Shown in pieces: positions 37,810-47,872 of a DNA stretch of 64,000 nt. Made by a program: the position numbers and the translations under genes. The notes under the pieces were generated by a model. That model saw only the letters and a program-made list of their open reading frames with translations. It had not been told where the DNA came from and made no database searches. Source of the stretch: Pseudomonas sp. Root71 (GTDB taxonomy: Bacteria > Pseudomonadota > Gammaproteobacteria > Pseudomonadales > Pseudomonadaceae). Every line of letters starts with the position of its first letter. Position 1 is the stretch's first letter. Where the stretch lies: NCBI RefSeq assembly GCF_001429045.1, contig NZ_LMHY01000026.1, positions 62,001 through 126,000 on the forward strand. The letters are read 5' to 3'.

Positions 37810-40332
37810 ATGTTCCCGATGACGCCCATCGCGGCAGCGCTTGCGCTGCTGTTATGTAGCAGTGCATTTGCGGCGCCCACTTCCGTTGATAACACGCCGC
37901 GAAGTTTGCTGGCGCAGGCCAAGGGCTTGCCGGCCGAGTTCGAGGAGCATTTCTTCGATGTTCCCTTGGCGGTTCGGGTTGAACTCGATCAACTACCGCT
38001 GGGTGAGGCAATGATTGTGTTGTCCCGTGATGACCAGGTGACGCTGCTGGATTTCAACGACACCAGCGAAAGCCGTTTCAGCGCGAGTGAGCGTGATACC
38101 TGGGCCGATGTTCTCAAACCCGGTGTGACGCTGGGCACCTGCACGGGCCAATGCCCGGAGCAGATGCTGGCGGTTCACTACAACCTTGAAAATTCATTGC
38201 TGTCGATCGTCACTGAAAATGCCGAGCGCGACAGCGAAGCCAAGCGTTACTACGATCAGCCCGAAGGCGGCAGCAACGGCCTGATGGTACGTAACCAGCT
38301 CAACCTCAATGGCGGTCAGGATCAGGACCTGGGTGGTCGTTTCGGCCTGGAGGCCAGCGGCAGCCTGGGCAACTGGAGCCAGACCTTCAACATGCAACTG
38401 TCCCGTCTTGGCGGTCCGGACAACAAGACCTACCACGCAGTGCACGAGCTTTATAGCCAGCGTGAACTCGAAGGCCGTTTTTTCCGCCTGGGCTACTTCA
38501 CCCCCAACTCCGAAGGCCTGACGCGCGAGCCCCGTTCGTTCGGCGCCAGCCCCGATACGGCGGTGGGCGTGATGTTCGGCAGTTCCGACAGCCTAGCGAT
38601 CGATAGCCCGAAACCCAGCGTCTATCCGGTCTATGTCACGGCCAACCGACAGGGCTCCGTGGAAATTTACCGCGACGGCTTACTAATCAATACCCAATCG
38701 GTCCCGGCCGGTTTGCAAACCCTCGACACCCGTCCGTTGCCCGGTGGCATTTACGAGGTGGAAGTGCGGTTGATTGAAGACGGTCAAATCACATCGACCA
38801 CCCAGGAATTGATTTACAAACCGAACAATTGGCGCAACCACGATGAGCGTTGGCGCTACAACCTGTTTGCCGGACAGGAAAGCAAACTGCTGAGTAACTG
38901 GGATGATCAGGACAGCGGCGATGCGACCGTGGGCGCCTCATTCAATTACTTGCTGCACCCGAGGGTGATACTCGGACTGTCGGCACGCCAGATCAGTGAC
39001 AAGCTGCAGTACGGCAGCTCCATCGATTGGAGCCTGGCCAACAGCGTCAGCCTCTACGCCAACCTGTACCAGACCGAAGACCATGGTACCGGCGCCGACC
39101 TTCAAGGCTTGTATAACTATGGCGCCGGCAGTCTGGTGATTAGCCACAACCGCAGTTGGCTCGACACTACCAACACCTACGAAACATTACCCGACGGCAC
39201 CCGCGTGCGTCAGCGCAATGTGTTCACCGGCCAGACCAGCAACTCTTCACTGGCGCTGAACCACCGGATCAGCCGCAAAAGCTCGCTCAACGCACGGGTG
39301 TCCCATAGCGAGGGCAACGTCGAAGGTGTCGGCGTGGACCTGGGCTGGACGCAACGCACCGTTCTGTTTGGCAGCGATGCCAACTGGCGGCTCTCGCTGT
39401 TCGATCGTCCGGGCAGCTACAGCAGTGGTGATGCGCGTAATCGCGGGGTCGATCTGACCATCAACATGGCGCTCGGTGGCCCGGGGCAGCAGGTTTCCGG
39501 CAGCATCGGCAGCCGCACCGCCCGTGATGGCGGCCGTGATAACAACGCCTCCCTGGGGTGGCGAAAGGACCTGCAAGACCACGTGTTGCAGAGCGTATCG
39601 GTGACCGCGCTCACCGATACCTACGGTGTCGGATTGTCGAGCCTGGCGAACTTTCGCACCGATGCCATCAACGGTGACGGGTTTATCCAGCGTTCGTCCT
39701 TCAACAACAATTTCACCGGTGGTTTGAACCTCGACAGCACGCTTGTCGTTGGAGCGCAGCGCATGGCACTGACCAGTCAGCATCAAGGCCGCGGCGCCGG
39801 GATGATTGTCGATGTCGAGTCCGACATCGACGGCATCGCTCTGCGTGCCGACGACCTCAGCGGCGGCAGCGCTGCCTTGCGTCCCGGACGCAATTTCATA
39901 CCGCTCACCGCTTACAAAAACAGCTCGGTGAGCTTCGACTTCGAAGGCAACGACGTCCCGGCGGCGAGCATTGAACCGGCACGCACGCGCTATCACCTGA
40001 ACAAGGGGGGCGTGGAGTACCGCAAGATCCGGGTCATGAAAACCCTGACCGTGCTCGGCCGCTTGCTCGACCCGCAAGGACAGCCGCTCAAAGGCCATCA
40101 CGTCATCAACCACGCCAGTCGTGGGGTCAGCGAAGTCGACGGCTTCTTCTCCATGGAAATGAATGCCGGCTCGCCCACCCTGGAAGTGCGTTACGCGGAC
40201 CAGTTGCTGTGCCAGTTTCGCCTTGATGTCGACAAGCATCGCAGTGAAAACAACGTGCTGATGATCGGTGATCTGCGTTGTTCGCCGGACACGTTGGCGG
40301 ATGCCACTTCCAACCGGCGCACGGCAGGTTGA
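37810..40332 (+). CDS. Alpha-fimbrial outer-membrane usher (CooC/TcfC type)
   Basis: An 840-residue usher that exports and assembles the pilin subunits. I chose ATG 37810 (MFPMTPIAAALALLLCSSAFA, a signal peptide) over 37789. It shows the alpha-class pattern with no PapC-like sequence: an N-terminal domain, a long beta-barrel rich in alternating aromatic residues, and a C-terminal carboxypeptidase-like E-set domain (GRLLDPQGQPLKGHHVINHASRGVSEVDGFFSMEM). Confidence 0.92.
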   Translation: MFPMTPIAAALALLLCSSAFAAPTSVDNTPRSLLAQAKGLPAEFEEHFFDVPLAVRVELDQLPLGEAMIVLSRDDQVTLLDFNDTSESRFSASERDTWADVLKPGVTLGTCTGQCPEQMLAVHYNLENSLLSIVTENAERDSEAKRYYDQPEGGSNGLMVRNQLNLNGGQDQDLGGRFGLEASGSLGNWSQTFNMQLSRLGGPDNKTYHAVHELYSQRELEGRFFRLGYFTPNSEGLTREPRSFGASPDTAVGVMFGSSDSLAIDSPKPSVYPVYVTANRQGSVEIYRDGLLINTQSVPAGLQTLDTRPLPGGIYEVEVRLIEDGQITSTTQELIYKPNNWRNHDERWRYNLFAGQESKLLSNWDDQDSGDATVGASFNYLLHPRVILGLSARQISDKLQYGSSIDWSLANSVSLYANLYQTEDHGTGADLQGLYNYGAGSLVISHNRSWLDTTNTYETLPDGTRVRQRNVFTGQTSNSSLALNHRISRKSSLNARVSHSEGNVEGVGVDLGWTQRTVLFGSDANWRLSLFDRPGSYSSGDARNRGVDLTINMALGGPGQQVSGSIGSRTARDGGRDNNASLGWRKDLQDHVLQSVSVTALTDTYGVGLSSLANFRTDAINGDGFIQRSSFNNNFTGGLNLDSTLVVGAQRMALTSQHQGRGAGMIVDVESDIDGIALRADDLSGGSAALRPGRNFIPLTAYKNSSVSFDFEGNDVPAASIEPARTRYHLNKGGVEYRKIRVMKTLTVLGRLLDPQGQPLKGHHVINHASRGVSEVDGFFSMEMNAGSPTLEVRYADQLLCQFRLDVDKHRSENNVLMIGDLRCSPDTLADATSNRRTAG

Positions 40333-40367
40333 GCGGCCCCGATTCCGATGTTCAAGAGAGTGTGATC

Positions 40368-41636
40368 ATGAAACCTACGTCTACATGTTCCCGCCTGCTG
40401 CGGCGCAGTCGCTGGCTGGGGATGCTGGCCGTCGTCGCGGCGCCTTCGGCCCAGGCGGTGAATCAGGAGATCCGGGCGCTGTTCACCCCGGACTCTGCCA
40501 ACCCGCAACGAAATCTGTTCGTTAATAAAACGCCGGTCAGTGGCTATTGTGCCGACTATCCCAGTGAATGCCGGGACAATGAGACCTTCAGCATTCGCCT
40601 GCCCATGCATTTCGAGTCGGCGAGACCCATGCAACCCAATGCGTCGCCGCGCAACAGTGCGATGTTCAGCATTCCGGCCCTGTGGCGTCCGTTAACGGTG
40701 ACGAACAGGGAAACGGGCGAAACGGAAACCGTCGAGGTGCGTATTGCCGGTTTTGGTTCCCGATACATACTCAGTGATACCGCGGTCAATCTGACAGGTG
40801 CCGCGACAGCCATTGAAGGGCATCGGGCCTTATGGGGCGGTCCGGGGGGAGGCTGGGTGAACGCGGCACCTCCCTGCACCTACAGTGGTGTGGGAATGTA
40901 TTCGGACAACTACTACCGGTTCTTCTGGAAGACTCCGGTACAAGGGACTTGCGTCAAGACGGCGAGTTTTCCGATACCGGCCATGACTTATGACTACCTG
41001 GACTTCTCCTATGAACTTAAAACCCCCAATCCGCTGACGATGTCGTCCGGACTTTATACGGGGGACTTGAGTTATCGCATTGGTCCCGGTGGTGACTTCG
41101 ACATGGGCGATGTGATGTTGCCGACCGACCGCGATTTGACTCTGAATTTTGTGCTGGATGTACAGCACACCCTCAAGGTCGACATCCCCCCCGGCGGCGA
41201 GAAAGTCCAACTGGTCCCGGCGGGCGGTTGGCAAAGCTGGTTGCAGGCGGGGCGCAGGCCTGTGCGTTTGTTTCGGGACCAGACGTTCAATATCTCCGCA
41301 TCTTCGCGCTTCAAGATGCTACTGGAGTGTGAACTCGGTGGTTTTCCCTACGACTGCGTGATTCACGATCCGGTGTCCAAGCGATCGGTCGAATTGCAAG
41401 TCAGCGTCAGTCTTCCAAACGGGTTGACCGATCTCGCGGGGCAACCGGTCAAGCGCCGGCGACTCAGGGTTGGACCGGCCAATGCGCAGCAATTTCAACC
41501 TGGTTTTTATGTAGATCGGGCGCCGGGAATTCTGCACTTCGAGATCCCGCCACAACAGATGGAGTTCATGTTGCAACCCGGTGTGGCGTCCACCTATCGC
41601 GGCAAAGTTACCGTGATCTGGGATTCGGAAGTCTGA
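40368..41636 (+). CDS. CS1-type fimbrial tip protein (CooD/CblD-like)
   Basis: A 422-residue secreted protein with signal peptide MKPTSTCSRLLRRSRWLGMLAVVAAPSAQA. Paired cysteines (CADYPSEC, CELGGFPYDC) and a late segment FYVDRAPGILHF with a beta-strand ending VTVIWDSEV fit the alpha-fimbria minor tip subunit, which probably mediates adhesion. The stop overlaps a possible start of the chaperone gene. Confidence 0.82.
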   Translation: MKPTSTCSRLLRRSRWLGMLAVVAAPSAQAVNQEIRALFTPDSANPQRNLFVNKTPVSGYCADYPSECRDNETFSIRLPMHFESARPMQPNASPRNSAMFSIPALWRPLTVTNRETGETETVEVRIAGFGSRYILSDTAVNLTGAATAIEGHRALWGGPGGGWVNAAPPCTYSGVGMYSDNYYRFFWKTPVQGTCVKTASFPIPAMTYDYLDFSYELKTPNPLTMSSGLYTGDLSYRIGPGGDFDMGDVMLPTDRDLTLNFVLDVQHTLKVDIPPGGEKVQLVPAGGWQSWLQAGRRPVRLFRDQTFNISASSRFKMLLECELGGFPYDCVIHDPVSKRSVELQVSVSLPNGLTDLAGQPVKRRRLRVGPANAQQFQPGFYVDRAPGILHFEIPPQQMEFMLQPGVASTYRGKVTVIWDSEV

Positions 41637-41695
41637 TGGCCCGCGTATCGATGGCGCGTGTCCGATTTGTGTTCTATGTGATGAGGTTCAAGAGT

Positions 41696-42439
41696 ATGAA
41701 ACGTTTGTGGGCACTGCTGGGTTTGAGCTGTTTTTCCCTGGCGGCTTTCGCCGGACCGCAAATCAACGTCGGAACGGTTTACGACTACCTCGACAGCGAC
41801 AAGAGCACCTACCTCAAACGCGTGTTCAACAGCGGTGACAGCACGGCGTTCGTCAAGGTCAGTATCCTGGAAATCATCTACGACGCCGATGGCAGCCCTC
41901 GTGAAATTCCGGTCAAGACCCAGGCGGATGGCAGCGGTCGGGATGGCTTGATGGCCAGCCCCGCGCGACTGATTGTGCCGGCCAAGGGCATGCAGGGCAC
42001 GCGCCTGTTGCACATGGGGGCTCGTGACACCGAGCGTTATTTTCGCGTGCGCTTCGTGCCGGTGGTGCCGGAGAAAGAAGACGAATTCGCCGTGTCGAGT
42101 GAAGAGCGCGATGCCTATAAAGAGAACTTGTCGGCGGGGGTCAACGTGATGACCGGGTTTGGCACGGTGTTTTTTGTCCGGCCGAAAAACAGTCGCTTCG
42201 ACAGCGTGATCGATGACAGTCCCGGCATTTACCGGCTGCGCAACAATGGCAATACCGTGGTGCTGATCGATGAATTTCGCAACTGCTCGCTGAAAAACGA
42301 AAGCGAGTGTGAGCCGACCACCAAGCACCACGTTCTGGCCGGTAAAACCTTTGAGTTCGAGAAAAAGCCCGGCCGAGAGTATCGCTTCAACCTGGTGGAA
42401 GGCGCATCGAAAAAAACGCTGCGCATCGCCAGCCAGTAA
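41696..42439 (+). CDS. Periplasmic fimbrial chaperone (CooB/CblB-like)
   Basis: A 247-residue chaperone with signal peptide MKRLWALLGLSCFSLAAFA. An upstream in-frame ATG at 41636 overlaps the tip gene stop and would add 20 residues. The immunoglobulin-like domain carries strands such as AFVKVSILEI and RLIVPAKGMQGTRLL. The second domain contains an EFRNCSLKNESEC disulphide. It should hold the subunits until they reach the usher. Confidence 0.85.
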   Translation: MKRLWALLGLSCFSLAAFAGPQINVGTVYDYLDSDKSTYLKRVFNSGDSTAFVKVSILEIIYDADGSPREIPVKTQADGSGRDGLMASPARLIVPAKGMQGTRLLHMGARDTERYFRVRFVPVVPEKEDEFAVSSEERDAYKENLSAGVNVMTGFGTVFFVRPKNSRFDSVIDDSPGIYRLRNNGNTVVLIDEFRNCSLKNESECEPTTKHHVLAGKTFEFEKKPGREYRFNLVEGASKKTLRIASQ

Positions 42440-42502
42440 TACCGGGAGGGGCGAGTCACCTTGGCTGGCTCGCGGTATTTTTTGACGCAACAGGTACCTG
42501 AC

Positions 42503-42996
42503 ATGATCAAGCAATCGACCATCGCGGCGTGGATGAGCGTGATGGCGCTGATAAGTACCCAGGCTTTTGCGGCCCGGGAAGAGCGCACGTCGAGGTGTCG
42601 GTGGATATCCCGACGCTGGGGTTTTACATCATTCCGGCCGAGTCGAACTGGATACACCTTGAACAGACGTTAGCGTGGAACATCCATACGAAGACATTGG
42701 AGGGGCTGCGCAAGAATTTCGACGTCAAGCACGACACCAGCGCGATTGAAGCACGGTTGGAAGCAGAGCCTTACCTGTCCAACGGGCGTGACGATCAGAA
42801 CATCTATTTGCGCGTCAGCTTCAATGGCAAGGAGTTGAGCCATGACCCACAGCCACGGGAAGTGCTGACTGCCGCGCAAGCAATCGCCGGTGGCCGCTTT
42901 CCCTTGGAGATCGTGCCGAAAGTGCCTGCCGGTGGATACAAACCGGGGGTTTATTACGGCAATGTGCAACTGATATTCATCGCCGCTGCACCTTGA
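42503..42996 (+). pseudogene. Second CS1-type fimbrial subunit, interrupted by a 1-base frameshift
   Basis: The signal peptide MIKQSTIAAWMSVMALISTQAFA is encoded from 42503 and continues as AREER in that frame. The mature pilin (HVEVSVDIPTLGFYII to the end at 42996) is in the next frame. Adding one base within 42584-42586 (CGC to CGCC) joins AREER to HVEVSV smoothly. Either this is a true null mutation, a slippage site or a sequencing error. The rest of the sequence is a normal CS1 subunit ending YYGNVQLIFIAAAP. Confidence 0.85.
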
Positions 42997-43001
42997 TGTG
43001 C

Positions 43002-43028
43002 GGCAGCCTGACAAGTCAGGCTGCCTTT
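43002..43028. terminator. Bidirectional terminator between fimbrial operon and NEL gene
   Basis: GGCAGCCTGAC / GTCAGGCTGCC forms a near-perfect stem with a tiny loop, followed by TTT. It lies between two convergent genes. Confidence 0.75.
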
Positions 43029-43045
43029 GGCTTGCTTTATGACTT

Positions 43046-46000
43046 TTATTGGCCGGCTTTGCGCAGAGCCTCTCGGGTCAGTTGTCTCGCCAGCTGTTTC
43101 TCCTCGTCACCCAGATCGACGAGGAAGCGATCGAAGTCAGATTCGCTGATCGGCTCATCGGCAAAGACTACGGTCTCTGGGACGGGCAGATCGTTGATGA
43201 GCTCCCTGAGCCGGTTGCGCAGTTCGGCTTTCTCAACGTCCGACGTCGACTCGAGCCACTGACGCTGGGTTGTGCGCAGTTCCTCCAGTTTCTCGTATTT
43301 GCTCTGGTAGAGAAGTTTGTTCGTCTGCGTTTCAACAGGCCAGGTTTCACGCAGATAACTCTCCCAGAAGTCCTGTTCAAGCATTGTGTTGATCAGGCCG
43401 TCGCCTTCACCCAGAGCCAGCACCGTGTTATACGCCTCATCGATCATGGCGTCAGTAACGCCGGCAACCGGTCGATACAGCATGCCTTCGGATTGCCACG
43501 GCAAGTTCAACCGCGAGGCGAGACCTGTCTGGTACGCCAGGTAGATTTCGACGTCATCAGGGGTGCCGCCACGACTGGCAACGTCAGCCCGGGCGATTTC
43601 GTTGACGTGCTCCAACCGTGCGGCACCTTTGGCAAGGGTCACCAGTTTGCGTTGAAGCTGCGCCGGATCGGTGGAGTACGAATAGGCCTCGGAGGCGAGC
43701 ACGCGAATGCCCATGCTGTTGAACAACTGAGCACCGGCATCGGCACAATCGACCGGGGCAATGGCCATGGTGTAGAGCTGTTCGCGCAGCTGAGTGTCGA
43801 TGTACACGGCATCGACCATGCGTGCCATACGCTGTACCAATTGCCGGCGAACAGGGCCACCAGCGGCAAAGTCCGACGAGCTTTCCTGTTTGAGCACGGC
43901 TTCAATAAACGCATGGGACCGGGGGGCGTCGGTCAGTTCCCGGAAAGAGACGACCCGTTCTACCCCAAACCCGGGTACATCGGCCCAATCATCGGCAGTG
44001 GCGCCGTAGTCCGTCGGGTGAGGAATCACCAGTGGCTCGGGAGGCAATCCAACTGAGCGACGAATCTCCTGGTATCGCAGTTGGTTCATCTCCGACAAAT
44101 CACCGACGTTGAGTCGGGTGCGGGCAATGACCCAGGCTTCTGGCCTGCCGGGTACCACCTCGGGAATAACGCTGAGGGGATTGTCCCGCATATCCAGGAA
44201 AAACCCCCTTGGGCGGGTTTTGGCCAGGGTGCCGTCGGGCCAGGTGGCCAGGCCCGTGTTTTTCAAGGCTACGACCTTAAGTCTCGGCATACGACCAATG
44301 TCCGGTGCCATCGCCAGAGGGTTGCCTTCGAGCCTGAGTATTTCCAGGAAGGTCAGTTGCTTGAGTCGCAGGACTGCGCTGGCATCGAACACAATCTGGT
44401 TATCACTTAACTGCAGGCGTTCCATGCGGCGCATGTTCCTGATGCTGTCGGGTAGCCGCTTAAGGTCGCAGTTTCGGGCGCTGAGTTCGTGAAGATTTGG
44501 GAAGTCTTTCAGCAAGCCATTGAACTCGCTGGAAAAATAAGTTTTGTCGAGTTTCAGCACGTTGACTTTGTCGAGGAACTTTCTCAGCTCGGGAGGCCGC
44601 TTTGACCACCAGGTCTCCAGGTCCAGTGGCAGCATTTCTCTGGACAGGTCGAGCGCAAAGTTGTCCAGGTCGAGACGGCTGCCGAGTCCGGTTTTTTTGC
44701 GCTCGAAACATTCGATTAGGCGCTCGGCGATATGCTGTCCGCCGCCGTCACGAAACTCGTTGCTGCCAGGCCCCCACGTTTGCGGTTGCTGGTATTCCCA
44801 GCGGTTGAGAATGACGCGCAGTTCATCGAGTTCATCTTCGCATTGCTCAATGGCTCTCAGTGCATCGCCTCTAGCGATCAGGGCGTCGGCAAACGTGTCG
44901 ACCTCATGCTCGCTGAAGTCCGAGTACAGGTCCTGAATGCGTTCGTGCAGGGTTTCGCCGGCTCTACTGGTGGAGGCGCCTCGCACCAGCAAGAGTGTCT
45001 CATGCTCGGCCACGGCGCGAATGGGAGGCGTGGCCAGAACCGCCCGGCGCTCGCTCGGTGTCTCGATCTTGGCGATGATCCAGTGCTTGAAGAACCCGAC
45101 ATCCCCCGCTCGATATCCAATCGCTCTGCGCCCATCCCGGCCCATGGCCTGGAGCAGGGCAGGAAGAAAATCATCGGCCGCATGGATCAGTTGGTCCTCG
45201 GTGTCGCGCACTTCGTATTTTCCGGATTCGTTGCGCACCATGACCCTTACTTGTGCTGCATCTTCGGGCCCTGCGCTGCATCGCAGTTCGCCGTCGAGCG
45301 CGCCCTGGCGGATTTCGATGCGTAGCTTGCCGAAGGTATCGGTTTGCATGCGCAAGGTGCCCAGCACCAGGCGTTCGGTATCACCACTGACCAAAGCGTT
45401 GTCGTACAGGCCATGGGCGGCGCGCACCGCCTGGGTCTCGAACTGGAGTTCCCGGGCCTGGCATCTCAGGCGCAAGGGCAGGCGTTTGTGCCGGGTCATC
45501 TGCTGGAGTTCCGACGGGGTGGCACCGGCGAAGATTTTTTCCGCGACGGGTTCAGGCAGTTCGGGATAATCGCTGAACAATGCAGCCATTTCAGGGGGTA
45601 ACGCAGGATGCGGATTCACCGGTGCCCCCAGGCGTTGCAGGGTGTCGGTCAGCAAAGGCGGCGGCGGGGCGTGCTCAATGTGCATCCTGCGCAGTTCGGC
45701 CTCTTCAGTGCCGCTGATCTGACGGATCCGCTCCAGTTGCGTGTCGCTGAAGGCATCGGTTGTATGGCCCAGGCGTCGCATCAGTGTCGTGCCTTCCCAC
45801 TCGCGCGGGTTCTCCGTTTCGCAGACCCAGGCACCCTGGCCGTTGTGTCGCAGGGTCGGTGCATAGGCATCGAACCGCTGCGGATGGCGTATGCGCTGTT
45901 GCCCGGTAACCGGGTCGTCCAGCACATCGAAGTGTTGATCGTTCAGGCGCAGAATTCGCTGGCCGTGATACTGGTGAATACCCTGTCCATCAGGCCGTGC

Positions 46001-47701
46001 ATCCGCTGGCAAAACCACGTCGGCTTGATGATAAGGGCTCAGGTCAGGGTTCCACAGCCGTGTCTCGCCGTTTGCCAACTGCACCGGTTTCAGATTTTCG
46101 AAAAACGGCGAGAGCTTCGCTCGCGCGACATTGCCGATTGCGCCGCCCGCCGCAAATGTCCCCAACTGGATGACGCTTTCCAGCACGTTGATGGTCTGTT
46201 CCGCCGCCTCGGCAAAATGACCTTCGGCCAGGTCGACGATACCCTCGACCACTTCATCGGTCAGTTGATAGGCCGTGTAGGCCAGCATCAGTTCGCCCAG
46301 GCCGGGGACAAGTGGCGTCGCCACCAGCAGCGCGACGTTGAAAATGTCCGAGAGCATTTTTTCCAGGTTATCCCACCAGGCCCAGCGGGCCATGCGATCG
46401 GCGTACTCGGTGGAAATCGCGATTTCCCGCCCATCGTTGAGAATCTTGTTGAGCTTCTGTTGGTAGTAGTAGCCCCAAAGATCATTCTTGAAAACTGTCT
46501 CTCTGTCGGTCCTGACGCTCGACAGGCTGAACCTCAGGTCGGGGTTGGCCACGGGGGTTTCACGCCAACTGGGCAAGTTGGAGCCAGGTGGGGCCGGCTG
46601 CCATTTGATTTTACTCAGGCGATTATTGAGTCCGGCAAAGAACGGTCCGCGTTGCTGATGGGGCACGAACTGGCTGAAGTACTGTTGATAGCTTTTGCTG
46701 GAGGTGCCGTCGCGCAGCTGGCGTGTCAGCTCCGCCATGAAATCCAGCGTCGACGGGTACAGCTTGAGCGGATGCTCCGGATCATGGGGAACATACGCCA
46801 GGACCGGGACGGTGCTTGTCGAGGTGTATACATCGGGGGCAATCAGCACAATGCCAACCAGGCGCGTGTCCATCATCGACAGGTTGTAATAACCGACCGG
46901 CTGCCCGCGCCATTGCATTTTCAAGCGATCGTTGAGCATGCCTTGCACGACGTCATAGGCCTCTTGGTCGATGTCCTTTTTCATCAGGGCCATTTGTGCC
47001 GCAACATTCAACGCGCTTTTCTGACTGCCAATGACGATGTAACGCAGGTAGTTGCTCGCGACCCTGTTGGGCGACAGCAAAAACTCGTTCAGGTGCTGTT
47101 GGTATCTGGCACCGATGTTCAGTTCACGGCACAGTGATTTGAACTGATCGATGCTCAGTTTGTGCTTGAGGTGTTTGACCCAGAAATGCCCGCGAGCGTT
47201 AGGGCGGGTGATGAATTCGGAGTCTTGGTGAAACGACTCGTCGAGCGAAAAATTATGTACGGCGGCGTCCAGCAGCGAGACGGTTCGGCTGGTGGTACCG
47301 CCGGAAAAATCATGCACCCACCAGGATGTTTTCACCGGTGCATACAGTCGTAGCCAGGTCTGCTCGACATCGTCGTCGACGCCGAAGCGGTCTTTCAGCG
47401 CCTGTTGCAGGATGGGCCGGGCAAACGCGTAGACATCCTGCAACTCGCTCAGTGCGCGATCTACCTGGTTTTGCGCAGTCCAACTGAGCCTGATGTCATT
47501 TTTCAGTTTTTGCTGCAGCGCCCGGGTGGCTTCCCGTAGCGGGTCTGGAAGGATCACCCTGTCGGCTTTCAGTTCGTTGACACGAGCGATGGAAGTTTCT
47601 TTCAGCCAGTAAGGGATAGCCTGTTTGACCCGCTCAAAGTGGATACTTTTATCGGCCGGATCGTCGGCGAGCGAGTCTGGAGTTTTATCGGGGTTGGGCA
47701 T
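43046..47701 (-). CDS. NEL-type E3 ubiquitin ligase effector with LRRs
   Basis: A 1551-residue protein. A long N-terminal dermonecrotic-toxin-like (DUF6543) region includes a hydrophobic stretch near 440-520. Leucine-rich repeats span about 1065-1190 (LSARNCDLKRLPDSI; LEILRLEGNPLAM). A C-terminal NEL domain follows. The catalytic Cys is Cys1319 in DCADAG, matching the CxD signature of IpaH/SspH ligases. Such proteins ubiquitinate host-cell proteins after delivery. No secretion signal or chaperone gene is seen here, so the route (type III, other, or contact-dependent) is unknown. The gene stands alone. Confidence 0.85.
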   Translation of the reverse strand: MPNPDKTPDSLADDPADKSIHFERVKQAIPYWLKETSIARVNELKADRVILPDPLREATRALQQKLKNDIRLSWTAQNQVDRALSELQDVYAFARPILQQALKDRFGVDDDVEQTWLRLYAPVKTSWWVHDFSGGTTSRTVSLLDAAVHNFSLDESFHQDSEFITRPNARGHFWVKHLKHKLSIDQFKSLCRELNIGARYQQHLNEFLLSPNRVASNYLRYIVIGSQKSALNVAAQMALMKKDIDQEAYDVVQGMLNDRLKMQWRGQPVGYYNLSMMDTRLVGIVLIAPDVYTSTSTVPVLAYVPHDPEHPLKLYPSTLDFMAELTRQLRDGTSSKSYQQYFSQFVPHQQRGPFFAGLNNRLSKIKWQPAPPGSNLPSWRETPVANPDLRFSLSSVRTDRETVFKNDLWGYYYQQKLNKILNDGREIAISTEYADRMARWAWWDNLEKMLSDIFNVALLVATPLVPGLGELMLAYTAYQLTDEVVEGIVDLAEGHFAEAAEQTINVLESVIQLGTFAAGGAIGNVARAKLSPFFENLKPVQLANGETRLWNPDLSPYHQADVVLPADARPDGQGIHQYHGQRILRLNDQHFDVLDDPVTGQQRIRHPQRFDAYAPTLRHNGQGAWVCETENPREWEGTTLMRRLGHTTDAFSDTQLERIRQISGTEEAELRRMHIEHAPPPPLLTDTLQRLGAPVNPHPALPPEMAALFSDYPELPEPVAEKIFAGATPSELQQMTRHKRLPLRLRCQARELQFETQAVRAAHGLYDNALVSGDTERLVLGTLRMQTDTFGKLRIEIRQGALDGELRCSAGPEDAAQVRVMVRNESGKYEVRDTEDQLIHAADDFLPALLQAMGRDGRRAIGYRAGDVGFFKHWIIAKIETPSERRAVLATPPIRAVAEHETLLLVRGASTSRAGETLHERIQDLYSDFSEHEVDTFADALIARGDALRAIEQCEDELDELRVILNRWEYQQPQTWGPGSNEFRDGGGQHIAERLIECFERKKTGLGSRLDLDNFALDLSREMLPLDLETWWSKRPPELRKFLDKVNVLKLDKTYFSSEFNGLLKDFPNLHELSARNCDLKRLPDSIRNMRRMERLQLSDNQIVFDASAVLRLKQLTFLEILRLEGNPLAMAPDIGRMPRLKVVALKNTGLATWPDGTLAKTRPRGFFLDMRDNPLSVIPEVVPGRPEAWVIARTRLNVGDLSEMNQLRYQEIRRSVGLPPEPLVIPHPTDYGATADDWADVPGFGVERVVSFRELTDAPRSHAFIEAVLKQESSSDFAAGGPVRRQLVQRMARMVDAVYIDTQLREQLYTMAIAPVDCADAGAQLFNSMGIRVLASEAYSYSTDPAQLQRKLVTLAKGAARLEHVNEIARADVASRGGTPDDVEIYLAYQTGLASRLNLPWQSEGMLYRPVAGVTDAMIDEAYNTVLALGEGDGLINTMLEQDFWESYLRETWPVETQTNKLLYQSKYEKLEELRTTQRQWLESTSDVEKAELRNRLRELINDLPVPETVVFADEPISESDFDRFLVDLGDEEKQLARQLTREALRKAGQ

Positions 47702-47872
47702 TGTCTGATCGTCCGTTGATCAAAAATGGAACGAAGAGACTAGGTACGCGTGGCCCCCGAAAAAAGCTCAAAAAATGGTTTGAAAGGGCGCGGTTTTTGC
47801 CCCGAGTCCCCCAAAATCAGAGAGTGAAAAATAAATAGTTACCGCCACCCCGGCAGCGTTTTTTTGTAATGG

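Noticed and set aside
42529..42996. Independent gene starting at ATG 42529
   Set aside because: It would lack a signal peptide although its product is a clear fimbrial subunit; the signal lies in the adjacent frame upstream, so a frameshift explains it better.
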